Shown here piece after piece: positions 21,576-33,515 of a stretch of 64,000 nucleotides of DNA. How positions within the stretch are numbered: position 1 is the stretch's first letter; the number at the start of each line of letters is the position of its first letter. Location: NCBI GenBank assembly GCA_030386875.1, contig CM059562.1, positions 72,476,201 to 72,540,200 of the forward strand, in the 5' to 3' direction. Source of the DNA: Morinoia aosen. Lineage: Eukaryota > Arthropoda > Malacostraca > Amphipoda > Talitridae. The position numbers were made by a program, and so were the translations under genes. The notes beneath the pieces are model-generated. The model made no database searches. It was given only the letters and a program-made list of their open reading frames with translations, and was not told the DNA's origin.

Positions 21576-22948
21576 ATCTACAGGAACCCACCGTCAGTTT
21601 AGATATGGTTCTTGAAAACTAATCTTCGTAGACTTCAGGACATGTGTTCTGTTGCTCTTTTTTGCATCTTGTTATTCCGTTCATTAATGTTTCCGATTTG
21701 GTTGCTTGTATTCATTTCTGTACAATTGAACTCCTATTATAGTTGCTACATTTCGTTGAGATTGAACTAATGCCTTACGTGCCCATAATTTTTATATGAT
21801 TTATAATTTTGCGCTGAATTTTGCCCTCAAATTTTGTCATGAAATTTTATTCTGAATTTGTCAGGAAATTTTGCTCTGACTTTGCTACGAAATTTTACTC
21901 TGAAGTTTGCTATGATTTTGAAACGCGTAAAACATGTGTAAGGTGATGCACACAGTAACTTTCTGTTGAAAACAATTACTTTTCCATTGATTTGGTTCTA
22001 AACAACATATTTACTTGAACTCCATCTTCTATGCTATGAGTAAAGGAAACTACCTGAATTCGCTGCACCAACGTGCCGCATGAATAGTAACTCATGAATA
22101 TACTCTTGAATTGAGGTTTATACCCACTTTCATTGTTATTCATTGACACAAAAAAGCCGCCAGTGTTCATTCAGCTTTCGAGCTGGAAATATTTTAAACC
22201 CTGTTTCTGTTTGCTTGGTTACAATTACACGCACGAAACCACTTTTTAAGAGAAAAAAAGGGTCCTGTTAATTGTTTTTGGTGAACAGCTGTAAGCCCTT
22301 GAATAGTGAAAAATAATTACTTAGTGCAGATAGGGGCTTCCCTTGGGTTGTACTGCGGTATGTATTCTGACGTTCTTATTGGGAAACAGTTCAGAACTAC
22401 GAGTATAACTCTTATAACAATAGTTATAATAATGCTATAAAGTTTTAACAATAAATAAAAGTCGGATGGACGCCTTTCAAGCATTTTCAAACACGTCTCT
22501 GTTAAAAAATAAATAATTAAAATGTAATTATAATAAAGTAATTCGAATGCTAAGTCGCACTAGGATACCTCCATTCTCATGGAGCATTACGAAATGCAGG
22601 GTCGTGTTTTGTGTATATCCCCACTAGAGTTTGTGCTGCTGAGCAACCGCGATCTCGGTGGAAATATCTCATAAAATTATGATTTTACACAATTCTCAAT
22701 GAAAAGTATGTTCGTCACTAAATTTGTCTTTTTCGTTTTCCAGATTTATAATTTCGAAACTTAAGACTTGAAAGCGAGTCTTGAGTCTTCAGTTTTTGTC
22801 TCTTTTTGCCGTTCTGAACCCTTCACCAGCAGATGCTGCTGTTCCGCCCTTTGGGTTCCCATTAAGGATTTACTTTAGACACCGGCACCGAGCTCTGCTG
22901 AACTGCATTGTACGATGCTGTTGTCTGTAGTAGTACAGGTAGGGTCAT
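21576..22948. other. AT-rich stretch without recognised gene
   Basis: Contains a short run of TTTTGC/TCTGAA(T)TTTG repeats near 21810-21910. No supported ORF or RNA. Confidence 0.4.
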
Positions 22949-22962
22949 CTTTGTTAGTTAGG

Positions 22963-23324
22963 CCCCCTTAGGGGGATACAACTATTGTATCTATGGGAAT
23001 TAGCGCTCCCAGGGGGACAATGTGAGGGCCTGAGCTAAAGGTTAGGTAGGCTTTCTTTTTGTTAAAATAGAACAGGTTTTTGTTGTGTTACGGACCATCT
23101 TTTTTCGGTTTACTGCTGTCCTGTTTTTTACCGCCTACTACTTTCTTCTTCAACTTTTTCTTGTTTCATGAACTTCTTTCCTAGCTTACTGTTTCTGTGC
23201 CTTTTCTGCATAGATTCCACGTTCCCTTAGCTCCATACTAAATGGTGCCTTCTTCCTTCCTCTCTTTACATCTCATTTGTTGAGGATAGGGAGGCTTAAA
23301 CTAACTAATAAACTAACTAATAAA
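22963..23324 (+). mobile_element. SINE-A family, full copy 3 with 14-bp target duplication
   Basis: 362 bp flanked by perfect direct repeats CTTTGTTAGTTAGG (22949-22962 and 23325-23338). The 3' end has a simple (CTAACTAATAAA) tail. A long target duplication plus a simple tail is the hallmark of LINE-mobilised retroposons, so this is SINE-like. It has GGTTAGGTAGGC, TTTACTGCTGTCC, CATAGATTCC and CCATACTAAATGG, all conserved in the other copies. No tRNA head was recognised. Confidence 0.7.
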
Positions 23325-23739
23325 CTTTGTTAGTTAGGTCAAGTTATAAGGTTTCATCATTTGAGTAGAACTTATTCAATGAACCTAAAGTTCTATTGAA
23401 GAACCTTACGTTCTATTCAGTTGAGAAAATTTTAGAGCTTCTGTAGTATGTTTAAGATTCAATAATATATTGCCGCTATGTTCCATTGACTCGACATGTG
23501 TGCGGACATTTTGCCTTCATATAGACTCGTGGGTTTCCATCAGTCTTTATTTCTGTTCGTATTATTTATTCATTCAAGCACATTTTTTCATTATAAAATG
23601 TCTCTGATGTTAGTCGATTTTCTCTCTGTATCAGAATTTTCCTTAACTTGGACTTCAGTATGCACTGTAAAGTTAGACCTAACTGAAAAAGAGCTTTGCT
23701 GATGCCATTATTTCAAACCCAGGCGTGATTGAATCCCAA

Positions 23740-24830
23740 CTGACGCCATCTCCGTATACCAGATACATCTCCATCAATGACTTCTTATAGTCATAGATGA
23801 CAGCAATTGCCTCCCATCTCCGTATACCAGATACATCTTCTTCATCAATGACGTATTGAAGTCATAGATGACAGCAATTGCCTCCCATCTTCGTATACCA
23901 GATACATCTTCTTCATCAATGACGTATTGAAGTCATAGATGACAGCAATTGCCTCCCATCTTCGTATACCAGATACATCTTCTTCATCAATGACGTATTG
24001 AAGTCACAGATGACAGCAATTGCCTCCCATCTCCGTATACCAGATACATCTTCATCAATGACGTATTGAAGTCATTGATGACAGCAATTGCCTCCCATCT
24101 CCGTATACCAGATACATCTTCTTCATCAATGACGTATTGAAGTCATTGATGACAGCAATTGCCTCCCATCTCCGTATACCAGATACATCTTCTTCATCAA
24201 TGACGTATTGAAGTCATAGATGACAGCAATTGCCTCCCATCTCCGTATACCAGATACATCTTCATCAATGACGTATTGAAGTCATTGATGACAGCAATTG
24301 CCTCCCGTCTCCGTATACCAGATACATCTTCATCAATGACGTATTGAAGTCATAGATGACAGCAATTGCCTCCCATCTCCGTATACCAGATACCTCTCCA
24401 CCAATGACTTCTTATTGTCATAGATGGCAGCAATTGCCTCCCATCTCCGTATACCAGATACATCTTCTTCATCAATGACGTATTGAAGTCATAGATGACA
24501 GCAATTGCCTCCCATCTCCGTATACCAGATACCTCTCCACCAATGACTTCTTATTGTCATAGATGACAGCAATTGCCTCCCATCTCCGTATACCAGATAC
24601 ATCTTCTTCATCAATGACGTATTGAAGTCATAGATGACAGCAATTGCCTCCCATCTCCGTATACCAGATACCTCTCCACCAATGACTTCTTATAGTCATA
24701 GATGACAGCAATTGCCTCCCATCTCCGTATACCAGATACATCTTCATCAATGACGTATTGAAGTCATTGATGACAGCAATTGCCTCCCATCGCTGTGTAC
24801 CAGATATATCTTCTTCATCAGTAAGGTTTT
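23740..24830 (+). repeat. 71-bp minisatellite
   Basis: Fifteen copies around CAGCAATTGCCTCCCATCTC. Units of 71 bp (with CTTCTTCATC) alternate with shorter 68-bp units (CTTCATC) and a variant with CCTCTCCACCAATGACTTC, giving a loose higher-order pattern in the second half. Confidence 0.9.
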
Positions 24831-25424
24831 GAAGTGAAAGATGACTTCAGTGGCCTGCTGTGTGGCGGAGGCATTTCTTTAGTACTCCTGTTTGGCTTCA
24901 GGGTTCCTAGACTGCCCTCTATCTTGCCTCAAATACGATTTGTTTTAAAGGAAATTTGATATCGTTGGAAATTGAAAAGAATATTGACTCTGGTCAGGCT
25001 ATTGACGACGAGCTAAGTTTCAAGTGTGACACCCTTGAAAGCGACGGAAATTGCAAATTTCCCTGGTAGTCTGAGCGAACTTCAGGCTTTTCTTCCGCCA
25101 TGCCTGCCTAGCATAATACTGTAGCTATTGAGAATTAAACAGTAGTCTTGACCGTAAGTTATGTTTAGCCATAAGTTAAGCTACTCTTCCGTGTTGGCAA
25201 TTATCACTATATAGAAATAACTTATTTAAGTGGGTGTTCCGAAAACACACCGCGATACTGGTTAATTTCTAATCTTTTACAGTTGAAGATTGTCTATGTG
25301 CCTTCTAGCTCTAAGGTGTTTCTGGTTCCGTGGAGGACCTTTTGTTTGTTTATGTTACTTGCGAACTTATTTATGTTGCATCCACTTGTGGGGCACATGG
25401 ATATCGCGTGGGTAATGCTGGTGA

Positions 25425-26135
25425 TGTGATATCACATGGTATCGCGTGGGTATTGCTGGTGATATCACATGGTATCGCGTGGGTATTGCTGGTGATATCA
25501 CGTGGTATCGCGTGGGTATTGCTGGTGATATCACATGGTATCGCGTGGGTATTGCTGGTGATATCACATGGTATCGCGTGGGTATTGCTGGTGATATCAC
25601 ATGGTATCGCGTGGGTATTGCTGGTGATATCACATGGTATCGCGTGGGTATTGCTGGTGATATCACATGGTATCGCGTGGGTATTGCTGGTGATATCACA
25701 TGGTATCGCGTGGGTATTGCTGGTGATATCACATGGTATCGCGTGGGTATTGCTGGTGATATCACATGGTATCGCGTGGGTATTGCCGGTGATATCATAT
25801 GGTATCGCGTGGGTATTGCTGGTGATATCACATGGTATCGCGTGGGTATTGCTGGTGATATCACATGGTATCGCGTGGGTATTGCTGGTGACAGATATCA
25901 CATGGTATCGCGTGGGTATTGCTGGTGATATCACATGGATATTACGTGGATATTACGTGGGTATTGCTGGTGAAGTCACATGGGTATCGCGTGGGTGTAT
26001 TTTGTATGTTCCATGGATACTGCGTGGGTATTGCTGGCGAAATCACATTGATATCGGGTTGGTATCGCTGGTATGTTCTATGGAAATTATTTGGATATTC
26101 CTGGTGATACAAAGGTATTGCTGGTGATATCACAT
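25425..26135 (+). repeat. 33-bp minisatellite
   Basis: About 15 near-identical units (GGTATCGCGTGGGTATTGCT plus GGTGATATCACAT) to 25935, then degenerate units to about 26135. The unit is divisible by three, so frames up to 265 codons stay open on both strands. I treat all of them as artefacts because four frames are open at once. Confidence 0.9.
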
Positions 26136-26219
26136 GGATATCGCCTGGGTATATTTTGTGTGACGTTTGTTGGGAGTCAAAATGCTACTTTGATATCGTT
26201 TGTGTACAGGATGTTGATG

Positions 26220-26540
26220 CCTTGGGCATCACTGGTACATCACTTGTGCATCAGTGGTGCATTATTTGCAGATCACTGAGTTATTATTGTGGTGCATCAC
26301 TTGCAAATCACTTGTGCGTTCCGTATGCATCACTGGTGGATAACTTATGGATCACTGGTGGATAACTTGTGCATCACTGGTAGATAACTTATGTGTCACT
26401 GGTGGATAACTTATGCATCACTGGGGCATTATTTGTGCATCACTTGCGAGTTACTGCTCCATCACTTGCGCATCAGTGGTAGCAGCACTGGTGCATCAAT
26501 GTGCTCTGCTGGTGCATCAGTGATGTATCGTGTTGGTACT
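26220..26540 (+). repeat. Degenerate CATCACTGGTG repeat
   Basis: Irregular units of about 13-26 bp based on GCATCACTGGTGGATAACTT, older than the 33-bp array next door, with which it shares GCTGGTG. Confidence 0.65.
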
Positions 26541-26779
26541 ACTGGGATGCTGCAGACACAGCTGTAACTGTAAATCTCCAATGCCTTGCTGTATAGAATC
26601 TGTATTTTAGCAAGATATTCTCATCCCTTCAGGCAGCTTAAGTGTAGGTTCCAAATCTCCTCGGCCTTGTACGCTAAGCCTTCCTTCCTTCGTTTTTATA
26701 AGGTGCATGACTGTATCAGTGTACTGTGTTGAATTAATCCTAGCAATGTGGCTTTGTGTTGTGCTTTCTCAAAGTGTAT

Positions 26780-27060
26780 TTCCACGAGGAGTGGTGTCTC
26801 TTACAGGGCATTTCCACCAAAAGTGGTGTCTCGTACAAGTCATTTCCACCACGAGTGGTGTCTCGTACAGGTCATTTCCACCAGGAGTGGTGTTTCGTAC
26901 AGGTCATTTCCACCAGGAGTGGTGTCTCGTACAAGTCATTTCCACCACGAGTGGTGTCTCGTACAAGTCATTTCCACTAAGAGTGGTGTCTCGTACGGAT
27001 CATTTCCACCAAGAATGGTGTCTCGTGTAGATCAATTACACCAGGATGGGGTCTCGTATT
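26780..27060 (+). repeat. 32-bp minisatellite
   Basis: Nine units of GTCATTTCCACCAGGAGTGG plus TGTCTCGTACAA. Each unit carries the short inverted repeat CCACCA(C/G)GAGTGGTG, so every copy can form a small hairpin. Confidence 0.85.
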
Positions 27061-27264
27061 CATCATTAGATACTTGGATACTTAGTCTTTGTTCTTGAGT
27101 CTTCGATTTCTTTGTCTGTTTGTTATGCGGCTATTAAGACAGTATTCCCGCTCCAATGTAGGATTCTTGTAGAATGAAATGCGTACCCAGCTTTCCCATT
27201 GTGTTGTTTTTAGTTTCACCGTTTGGTAGTATTGTTTAACCTCGCATTTTGTTCTCAATTTTAG

Positions 27265-27345
27265 GCTGCGGCATTTTTTGGAGAGGCTTTTGGTACAGTG
27301 CTGATAGCTTTACAACTCCTCACCCCTGCCAAACCTTGCCAGTGA
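27265..27345 (+). other. Exon-like terminal segment (unassigned)
   Basis: The acceptor-like TTCTCAATTTTAG is followed by 26 codons with GC-rich third positions, reading AAAFFGEAFGTVLIALQLL then TPAKPCQ and a stop. It could be the last exon of an unseen gene ending in a hydrophobic segment, or chance. Confidence 0.15.
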
Positions 27346-27582
27346 TGCGTCAGCACCAGGACTTGTTGCTCGTTAACGCTAGATAAAGAGAGCGCTTGTT
27401 TCGGGAAACGACGCTTGTCTCGTGATACGACGCATGTCTCGGGATATGACGCTTTTGGTCCATTTTCTGAATGAAGCTTCTGCGTCTTCAGTTTAGCATT
27501 CTAATCGCACTTCACTTTCCTAATCCCCTCAATAATTAAGGGAGAGCGTGCTTCATACTTCGAGTTTGTAGCATTCATTGAA

Positions 27583-27917
27583 ATGAGTGGTCTCAGGGAG
27601 GATGTGAGGTCTCGAGCTGAAGGTTAGGTAGGCCTTCCCATTGTTAAATTAGCATAGGTTTAATGTTTATTTTACGACCATCGTTATTCTGTTCACTGCC
27701 GTACCTTTTGCCTGGACCTGTTACAAACATCTTCAACTTTTACCTTATTCCATCAAATTCTTTAAACCTTGTTGTTTCTATGGGCAAGGTATAGGGACAC
27801 ACCTTATGCATAGATTCCTTGTTCCTTTAACTCCATACTAAATGGCGTGTTCCTCCTTCTCCTCGTCAGAACATTTTTGTTGTGGTTAGGAGGGCTAAAA
27901 TTAAGTTATAACCTAAT
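27583..27917 (+). repeat. SINE-A family, copy 4
   Basis: Family blocks in order: GGATGTGAGGTC, GAAGGTTAGGTAGGC, TTCACTGCCGT, the hairpin CTATGGGCAAGGT..ACCTTATGCATAG, CTCCATACTAAATGG and TTGTGGTTAGGAGGGCTAAA. Confidence 0.75.
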
Positions 27918-28039
27918 TTTATCTTTGCAGTTCCTTGCTTATTGATTTCTTATGAAAAGAAGTCACGTTTTCATGCTAATAACATTACACGTTGACGCAA
28001 TGTTGATATTCTTGAATACCTACGCTAATCGTCACTTTT

Positions 28040-28390
28040 TGCCGATAAGAAACCCCATTCCCTTTTCATTAATAATCAACCAACCCCCTCCACTTTTTAC
28101 CAATAATAACTCCCCCCTCCCCTTTCTTCCAATAAGAAGCCTCCTCCCCTTTTCACCAATAATTCATAAATTTTCCATCCCCTTTTCACCAATAATTCAT
28201 AAATCCTCAATCCCCTTTTCACCAATAATAACCCCCCCTCCACTTTTCGCCAATCATAAGCTCCTTTCTACTTCTCGCCAATAATAAACCTCAGAGGTTG
28301 TTATTGATTGTTATTCGCCAATAACAACCTCTCTCCACTTTTCGCCAATAACAACCTCTCTCCACTTTTCGCCAATGATAAACTCTCCCC
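28040..28390 (+). repeat. Degenerate CTTTTCACCAATAATAA repeat
   Basis: About twelve units of 25-30 bp alternating CCCCTTTTC(A/G)CCAATAA with short variable spacers. The 110-codon frame across it is an artefact. Confidence 0.7.
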
Positions 28391-28647
28391 TTGGGAGCTG
28401 CTCTAGAGGGAATTGTCCTCAGCACGTCTTGGGACCAGGCGCTAATCGGTGATACGTAGAACTCTTAAGCCACACTTCGGCGATGTGCTGTCAGTGTCGG
28501 TCCTCGCTTGTGTAACTGGCGTTCGTCAAAGATACCCGCTGCAAAAGACTTTTGCCGGATTCATGATATGCTGCACGGTTCAGCAGTGCTGCTGGCTAAC
28601 AATATGGATCATCCCCCCTAAGAATTGTTTTTCTTGTACCCCAACTA

Positions 28648-29015
28648 TTGGGGGCACCGGAAAGTTCTGTCTTTTTTTCTTTAACCAAACTGTAAAACAT
28701 TTGGGTATGTACAAACAACTGTTTACAATGTTTGATCAAATGTCCGATATTCAGTAAAACTTCAAATTTAATTGAATCTACTCCATTTGAAATTTGAAAC
28801 GCATCTATAGCTCATAGAAGAGAAAAAGTTCAAAGTGAATCGTGTGCTTCATTGCATGTTCTACGAATTCTACAACGGTAGCAATTCAACAACAGCAGTG
28901 AAAAACATAAACGCTTTCGATCCGGAAGGTGTGAGTGCTAGAAATTCCTGTAGATGGTTTTTGGAAATTTATAGAAGACATATTCGATTGTTGCTTGCGT
29001 TGCATCTAAGATCGT
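28648..29015 (+). mobile_element. Mariner 5' fragment with transposase HTH remnant
   Basis: After a TA (28646-28647) comes TTGGGGGCACCGGAAAGTTC, resembling mariner terminal repeats. From about 28820 a frame reads VNRVLHCMFYEFYNGSNST, AVKNINAF and EGVSARNSCRWF, the N-terminal helix-turn-helix pattern of mariner transposases, with WF kept and the following FRSGD region lost. The DDD catalytic part and the 3' end are absent. Confidence 0.6.
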
Positions 29016-30186
29016 AGCTGCCCATGCAGTACAGGGGCTATACATGGGCGGCTATTGTCATAATGCGTCAAGGAAAATGTTGGACTGTGTTTTAATAGAA
29101 AGCTCGTTATCATGTGGCTTGCTGATAAAGTGGCCTAATTGCTGAGGTCTGATTCCTTGCAGTGGATTGAGTGATCCAAATTCACTGCAAAATGTTCAGA
29201 TTTTACTCATGACTCGATAATATTGTTAATATTGTTTCAGTTTCGTTCAATTTACGTATATCTCGTTTAAATTTAATTCCAATTTCTCTAAATCAACTCA
29301 ATTAGCTCAGTTCTTTAAATTAAAACAAATCAATTAGTTAAATTGAAATTTTAATTGGTTTCAGATCACAAATTACTGCAATCGTTTGATTTTGTTCGTA
29401 TCTCAAATTACTTAAACAGTCCGTCCAAGTTTGGTAAAAACAACTCCAGTTCAATCAAAGTCATTCGTTTGATTTAGGTATTCTAATTCTACTGTTTTGC
29501 TCTCTGATCTCCCTTCACCACTCGCCTCCCGTAATGAGAAGCGCTCCTCCTTTGTCAGGTCGAAGCTTTCATTAACACTGAATTTAATTGGTAAACGAGA
29601 AGGTCAATATTTAACTCAAATTTAAAGTCAACTTTTGTTAGCAATGTTGAACATGGCAAACATTGAATGGATCTTTCCATCATGTAACTTTATTTATGAA
29701 AATTGAGATTGTGATTGGTCACTATCTGTGCAAAATTGAGATTGGGACTGTGATTGTGGTCAGCAGCACTATGAAAATCCCTTCCGGGGCCACCGGTGGC
29801 GCACTTTGCGGTGAAAGTGTTAAACTGTATAAATTCTGTGGCATTTGTGGTCTTGCGTCTGTTGTTCGACAGTTATTGCTCTAACGAGTGCTTAAAATTC
29901 ATTAATGTTTTCTATTTGTATTGCCATTGTTCATAAATTGTTGAATGTAGGCTATTTTATGTTTTTTGTTACCAGATAATTTTGAGACTTTGTTGTCTGG
30001 TGGACTGCAAGGTCTTGCACCAGTGTAGCTTTAAAGGTTTCTGATAGGAAGGTCAATGTAACGTGTTGGAGCTTTACTGATTCATTTCGTTGAAATTATA
30101 ATATGGGCTTCATTTGTAAATGCTGGGAACAAATTAAACTCGATCATGAATCGTACTCTTGAGTGGCAAGATACGGTAACAATCTT
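29016..30186. other. AT-rich stretch, no recognised gene
   Basis: Contains an AATTTAATT-rich degenerate tract (29220-29460). Short ORFs here (for example 29663-29884) show no domain. Confidence 0.4.
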
Positions 30187-31370
30187 GGGCGTAACCTAGC
30201 TCCCTAATTTGCCTCCGTAACCCAGTTCTTTCACCTAGCCCTCTGAATCACCTCGCTAACCTATGTACCTCCCTAAATCACTTTTCTAACTAAGCTCCTA
30301 AACCTAGGCCCTAAATCGCTTCCCTAACCTAGCCCCTTAAATTGATTCCCTAACCTAGCCCCTTAAATTGATTCCCTAACCTAGCCCCTTAAATCACTTC
30401 CCCTAACCTAGCCCCTTAAATCATTTCCCCTAACCTAGCCCCTTAAATCACTTCCCCTAACCTAGCCCCTCAAATCACTTCCCCTAACCTAGCCCCTTGA
30501 ATCACTTCCCCTAACCTAGCCCCTTAAATCACTTCCCCTAACCTAGCCCCTTAAATCACTTCCCCTAACCTAGCCCCTTGAATCACTTCCCCTAACCTAG
30601 CCCCTTGAATCACTTCCCCTAACCTAGCCCCTTGAATCACTTCCCCTAACCTAACCCCTTAAATCACTTCCCCTAACCTAGCCCCTTGAATCACTTCCCC
30701 TAACTTAGCCCCTTAAATCACTTCCCCTAACCTCTAGCCCCTTGAATCACTTCCCCTAACCTAGCCCCTTAATTCACTTCTCCTAACCTAGCCCCTTAAA
30801 TCACTTCCTCTAACCTAGCCCCTTAAATCACTTCTCCTAACCTAGCCCCTTAAATCACTTCCCCTAACCTAGCCCCTTAAATCACTTCCCCTAACCTAGC
30901 CCCTTAAATCACTTCCCCTAACCTAGCCCCTTAAATCACTTCCCCTAACCTAGCCCCTTAAATCACTTCCCCTAACCTAGCCCCTTAAATCGCTTCCCCT
31001 AACCTAGCCCCTTAAATCGCTTCCTCTAACCTAGCCTCTTAAATCACTTCCCTAACCTAGCCCCTTAAATCACTTCCCCTAACCTAGCCCCTTAAATCAC
31101 TTCCTCTAACCTAGCCCCTTAAATCACTTCCCCTAACCTAGTCCCTTAAATTACTTCCCCTAACCTAGCCCCTTAAATCACTTCCCGTAAACTAGCCCCT
31201 TAAATCACTTCCCTAACCTAGCCCCTTAAATAACTTCCCCTAACCTAGCCCCTTAATCACTTCCCCTAACCTAGCCCCTTAAATAACTTCCCCTAACCTA
31301 GCCCCTTAAATCATTTCCCCTAACCTAGCTCCCAAACATGGCTCCCAAACTTAGTTCCGAGCCAAGCGTC
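30187..31370 (+). repeat. 27-bp minisatellite containing CCTAACCTA
   Basis: About 40 units of CCCCTTAAATCACTTCCCCT plus AACCTAG, degenerate at both edges. Each unit contains CCTAACCTA, almost two copies of the arthropod telomere pentamer (CCTAA on this strand). No true telomeric run is present. Confidence 0.9.
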
Positions 31371-31692
31371 CTAACTAACTTAGAAGCAAACTCAGCAACT
31401 AATCCTCATGGTTAAGTTATCATGCCTGTAATCTGTTTGAGCGTGATCGTCTCTAATATTGCATTGCTGAGTGCCAGCTCCCGAGGCTCGTGTATCAGAA
31501 GATGTGCACAAAGTGCGCTACCTAGGAGCAATTGTTCGGCACTAATGAGGTGTTCATTGTTCTCGTTGTTGCTTGAAGACATTTCAGCTTTTAGCGCCTC
31601 ATCGCCCCAGTTGTTGGTGTATCTCTGAAGTTGCGCTGTGCGGATGGAGAGTCAAGCACGGATGTTGATAGGTGATAAGCAGTGATGTTCGC

Positions 31693-32052
31693 CTAATTGG
31701 GTGTATTTTTTGTAGAGAAGTTCTTGGTTCTAACGCGGAGGTTGGTGACGTTCTCTGCAAGGAGCTGAACTGTATCTACCAGATCGAATGTAGACCTCTC
31801 TCCGTTTGTTTGCTTGGTTTTCGTATCACCACTCAGGTTTATGGTCATTTTACGTCTTGTAAAAGTTTCTGGCTGCTTCACCGTGCAATGATTGTCGTAT
31901 GGTGAGTGTGTGTGTAAGTTTGGCTCTTCTTTACTTGTCGGTTTTGTGACGGAGAAATTTTCTAGTGGACCCAATGGCGAGTAATCTTCCATAGGTTGGC
32001 GACGAGACATCTTCTGTACTTCCGTGCGTACAAATTGTGAAAATTGTATCAC
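31693..32052 (-). CDS. Unrecognised 119-codon ORF
   Basis: The minus-strand frame has a balanced, polar composition (SRRQPMEDYSPLGPLENF, TINLSGDTKTKQTNGERSTF) that looks more like coding sequence than the AT-driven frames around it, with an internal ATG in good context. No domain, no splice support and no neighbour link. It could be a fragment of a mobile-element gene. Confidence 0.15.
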   Translation of the reverse strand: MIQFSQFVRTEVQKMSRRQPMEDYSPLGPLENFSVTKPTSKEEPNLHTHSPYDNHCTVKQPETFTRRKMTINLSGDTKTKQTNGERSTFDLVDTVQLLAENVTNLRVRTKNFSTKNTPN

Positions 32053-32061
32053 ACGTCAACA

Positions 32062-32260
32062 GGATTTCAATGGGGAGACAATTATAATCTTGATTTGTAA
32101 TTATAATCATGTTCTTATAATTTCAATGTCCAAATAATTTTGATGTTCATCTCATGTGTTAAATTGGAAAAGTTTGATACTTATTAAATTTTGTGACCTG
32201 CGCGATATAGTTTGAGACCTGAAGCGCTAGCAAACTCATGTTACTACCACCACTTCACAT
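32062..32260 (+). repeat. Dispersed repeat B, copy 2
   Basis: Matches 20952-21145: TTTCAATGGGGAGACAA, TTTGATGTTCATCTCATGTG, TTAAATTGGAAAAG, GAAGCGCTAGCAAACTCATG. Same orientation, no ORF. Confidence 0.65.
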
Positions 32261-33193
32261 GTTAGCAGTATTTCTAATGCTGTTCATAACGCTAAGAAAA
32301 GACCGAGTAGTCTGCCCTCTTTTTGTATGCTGAGGACTTAGCATTCCATCCTCGTGAACAACTCACACCGGGTTATACAATAATTTGGGATTGGGATGTC
32401 TGTTTTTGTTGTGAGTTTTGTTCAAGCGTTAACATCCCTTGAGTGGTTACTTGCATTTGTCGGGTTTGTATGAAGTGTGATGTGATCTAAGTACAGCAAG
32501 CGAGTGGTATTACTTTACTTGAGCGAGAGTTCTCTATATTCAGGAAACTTTTTGACAAACTAGTATTGAATTTTGTTTACAGATTTATGTACGAAGTGCG
32601 TGCAGTTAGACAGTTATTACACATTGTTGATGGAACGTACGTGAATTTGTTCAGTTGTTTCCAAAAGCAACTACCCTTTTTGTTGAATACTTCTCGTATT
32701 TTCTGTACCATTTGAGACCTTTTTTCACGAATATTCACAAGCTTTTCAATGTGTAGGGAGTTTAAAAACATCGCGTGCGTCCTAGTCTTAACTTCGCCTC
32801 GAATAATAATGTTACGTTAATACATGCAAATTTGCATTGTGAATTTTAGCATTATGTTCTTGTGCCCGTAACCCTGATAGATATCTCGTTTTTTTTTCTC
32901 TGAGTTGAAGTTTCTTATGATGTCACCTCAACGAAGCTCGTGTCGGGAGTTGTCTCGTAGAGCACGGCTGCTTCTCCTGTCATGTCGACTGCTGTCTCTT
33001 CCCGAGTATATTTTGCAAACGTGCTGCTTTTGATTTTCATTCACTCATATTCGCACCGACTTACAACTCCTACGTTTGGGCTCTAAAATAGTGTTACGGA
33101 TTTATTGATTTTTTGATATTTTTATCGGTCGTCAAGTAAAAAGTGTGAGGCAACGAGTTGATAGTGTTTTTTTTATTGTTATGTCGGTAGTTA

Positions 33194-33515
33194 TGGGGAT
33201 AGTTTGAGGTAACGAGTTGAAGTTAGGCAGGCCTTCTTTTTATTGAAATAAAATATGTTTTTAGTTTTGTTAAGGACTATCTTTTTTCGGTTCACTGCTG
33301 TCCTAATTTCCATCACCTAATACTTTCTCCTTCAACTTTTATCTTGTTTCATAAACTTCCTCTCCAAACCGTTTCTATGCGCACGAAATTTTGTAGAAAC
33401 ACACCTTGTGCATAGATTCTGCGTTCCCTTAACTCTATTCTAAATGATACGTTCATTCTTTTTCTCTATGAATCACCTTTATTGTGGTAAGGGAGGATTA
33501 AATTATCTAATCCAA
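33194..33515 (+). repeat. SINE-A family, copy 5
   Basis: Blocks GAAGTTAGGCAGGCC, TTTTTTCGGTTCACTGCTGT, CTTGTTTCATAAACTTCC, ACACCTTGTGCATAGATTC and TTGTGGTAAGGGAGGATTAAA in family order. Confidence 0.75.

Noticed and set aside
23740-24830. CRISPR-like array
   Set aside because: Repeats are contiguous with no unique spacers of constant length, and the context is eukaryotic.
25330-26127. 265-codon ORF and four overlapping long ORFs
   Set aside because: A 33-bp unit divisible by three keeps several frames open on both strands at once, and no unique domain sits at either end.
28449-28757. 102-codon ORF overlapping the mariner fragment
   Set aside because: Different frame from the transposase remnant and spans the element boundary; Cys/Phe-rich and AT-driven.
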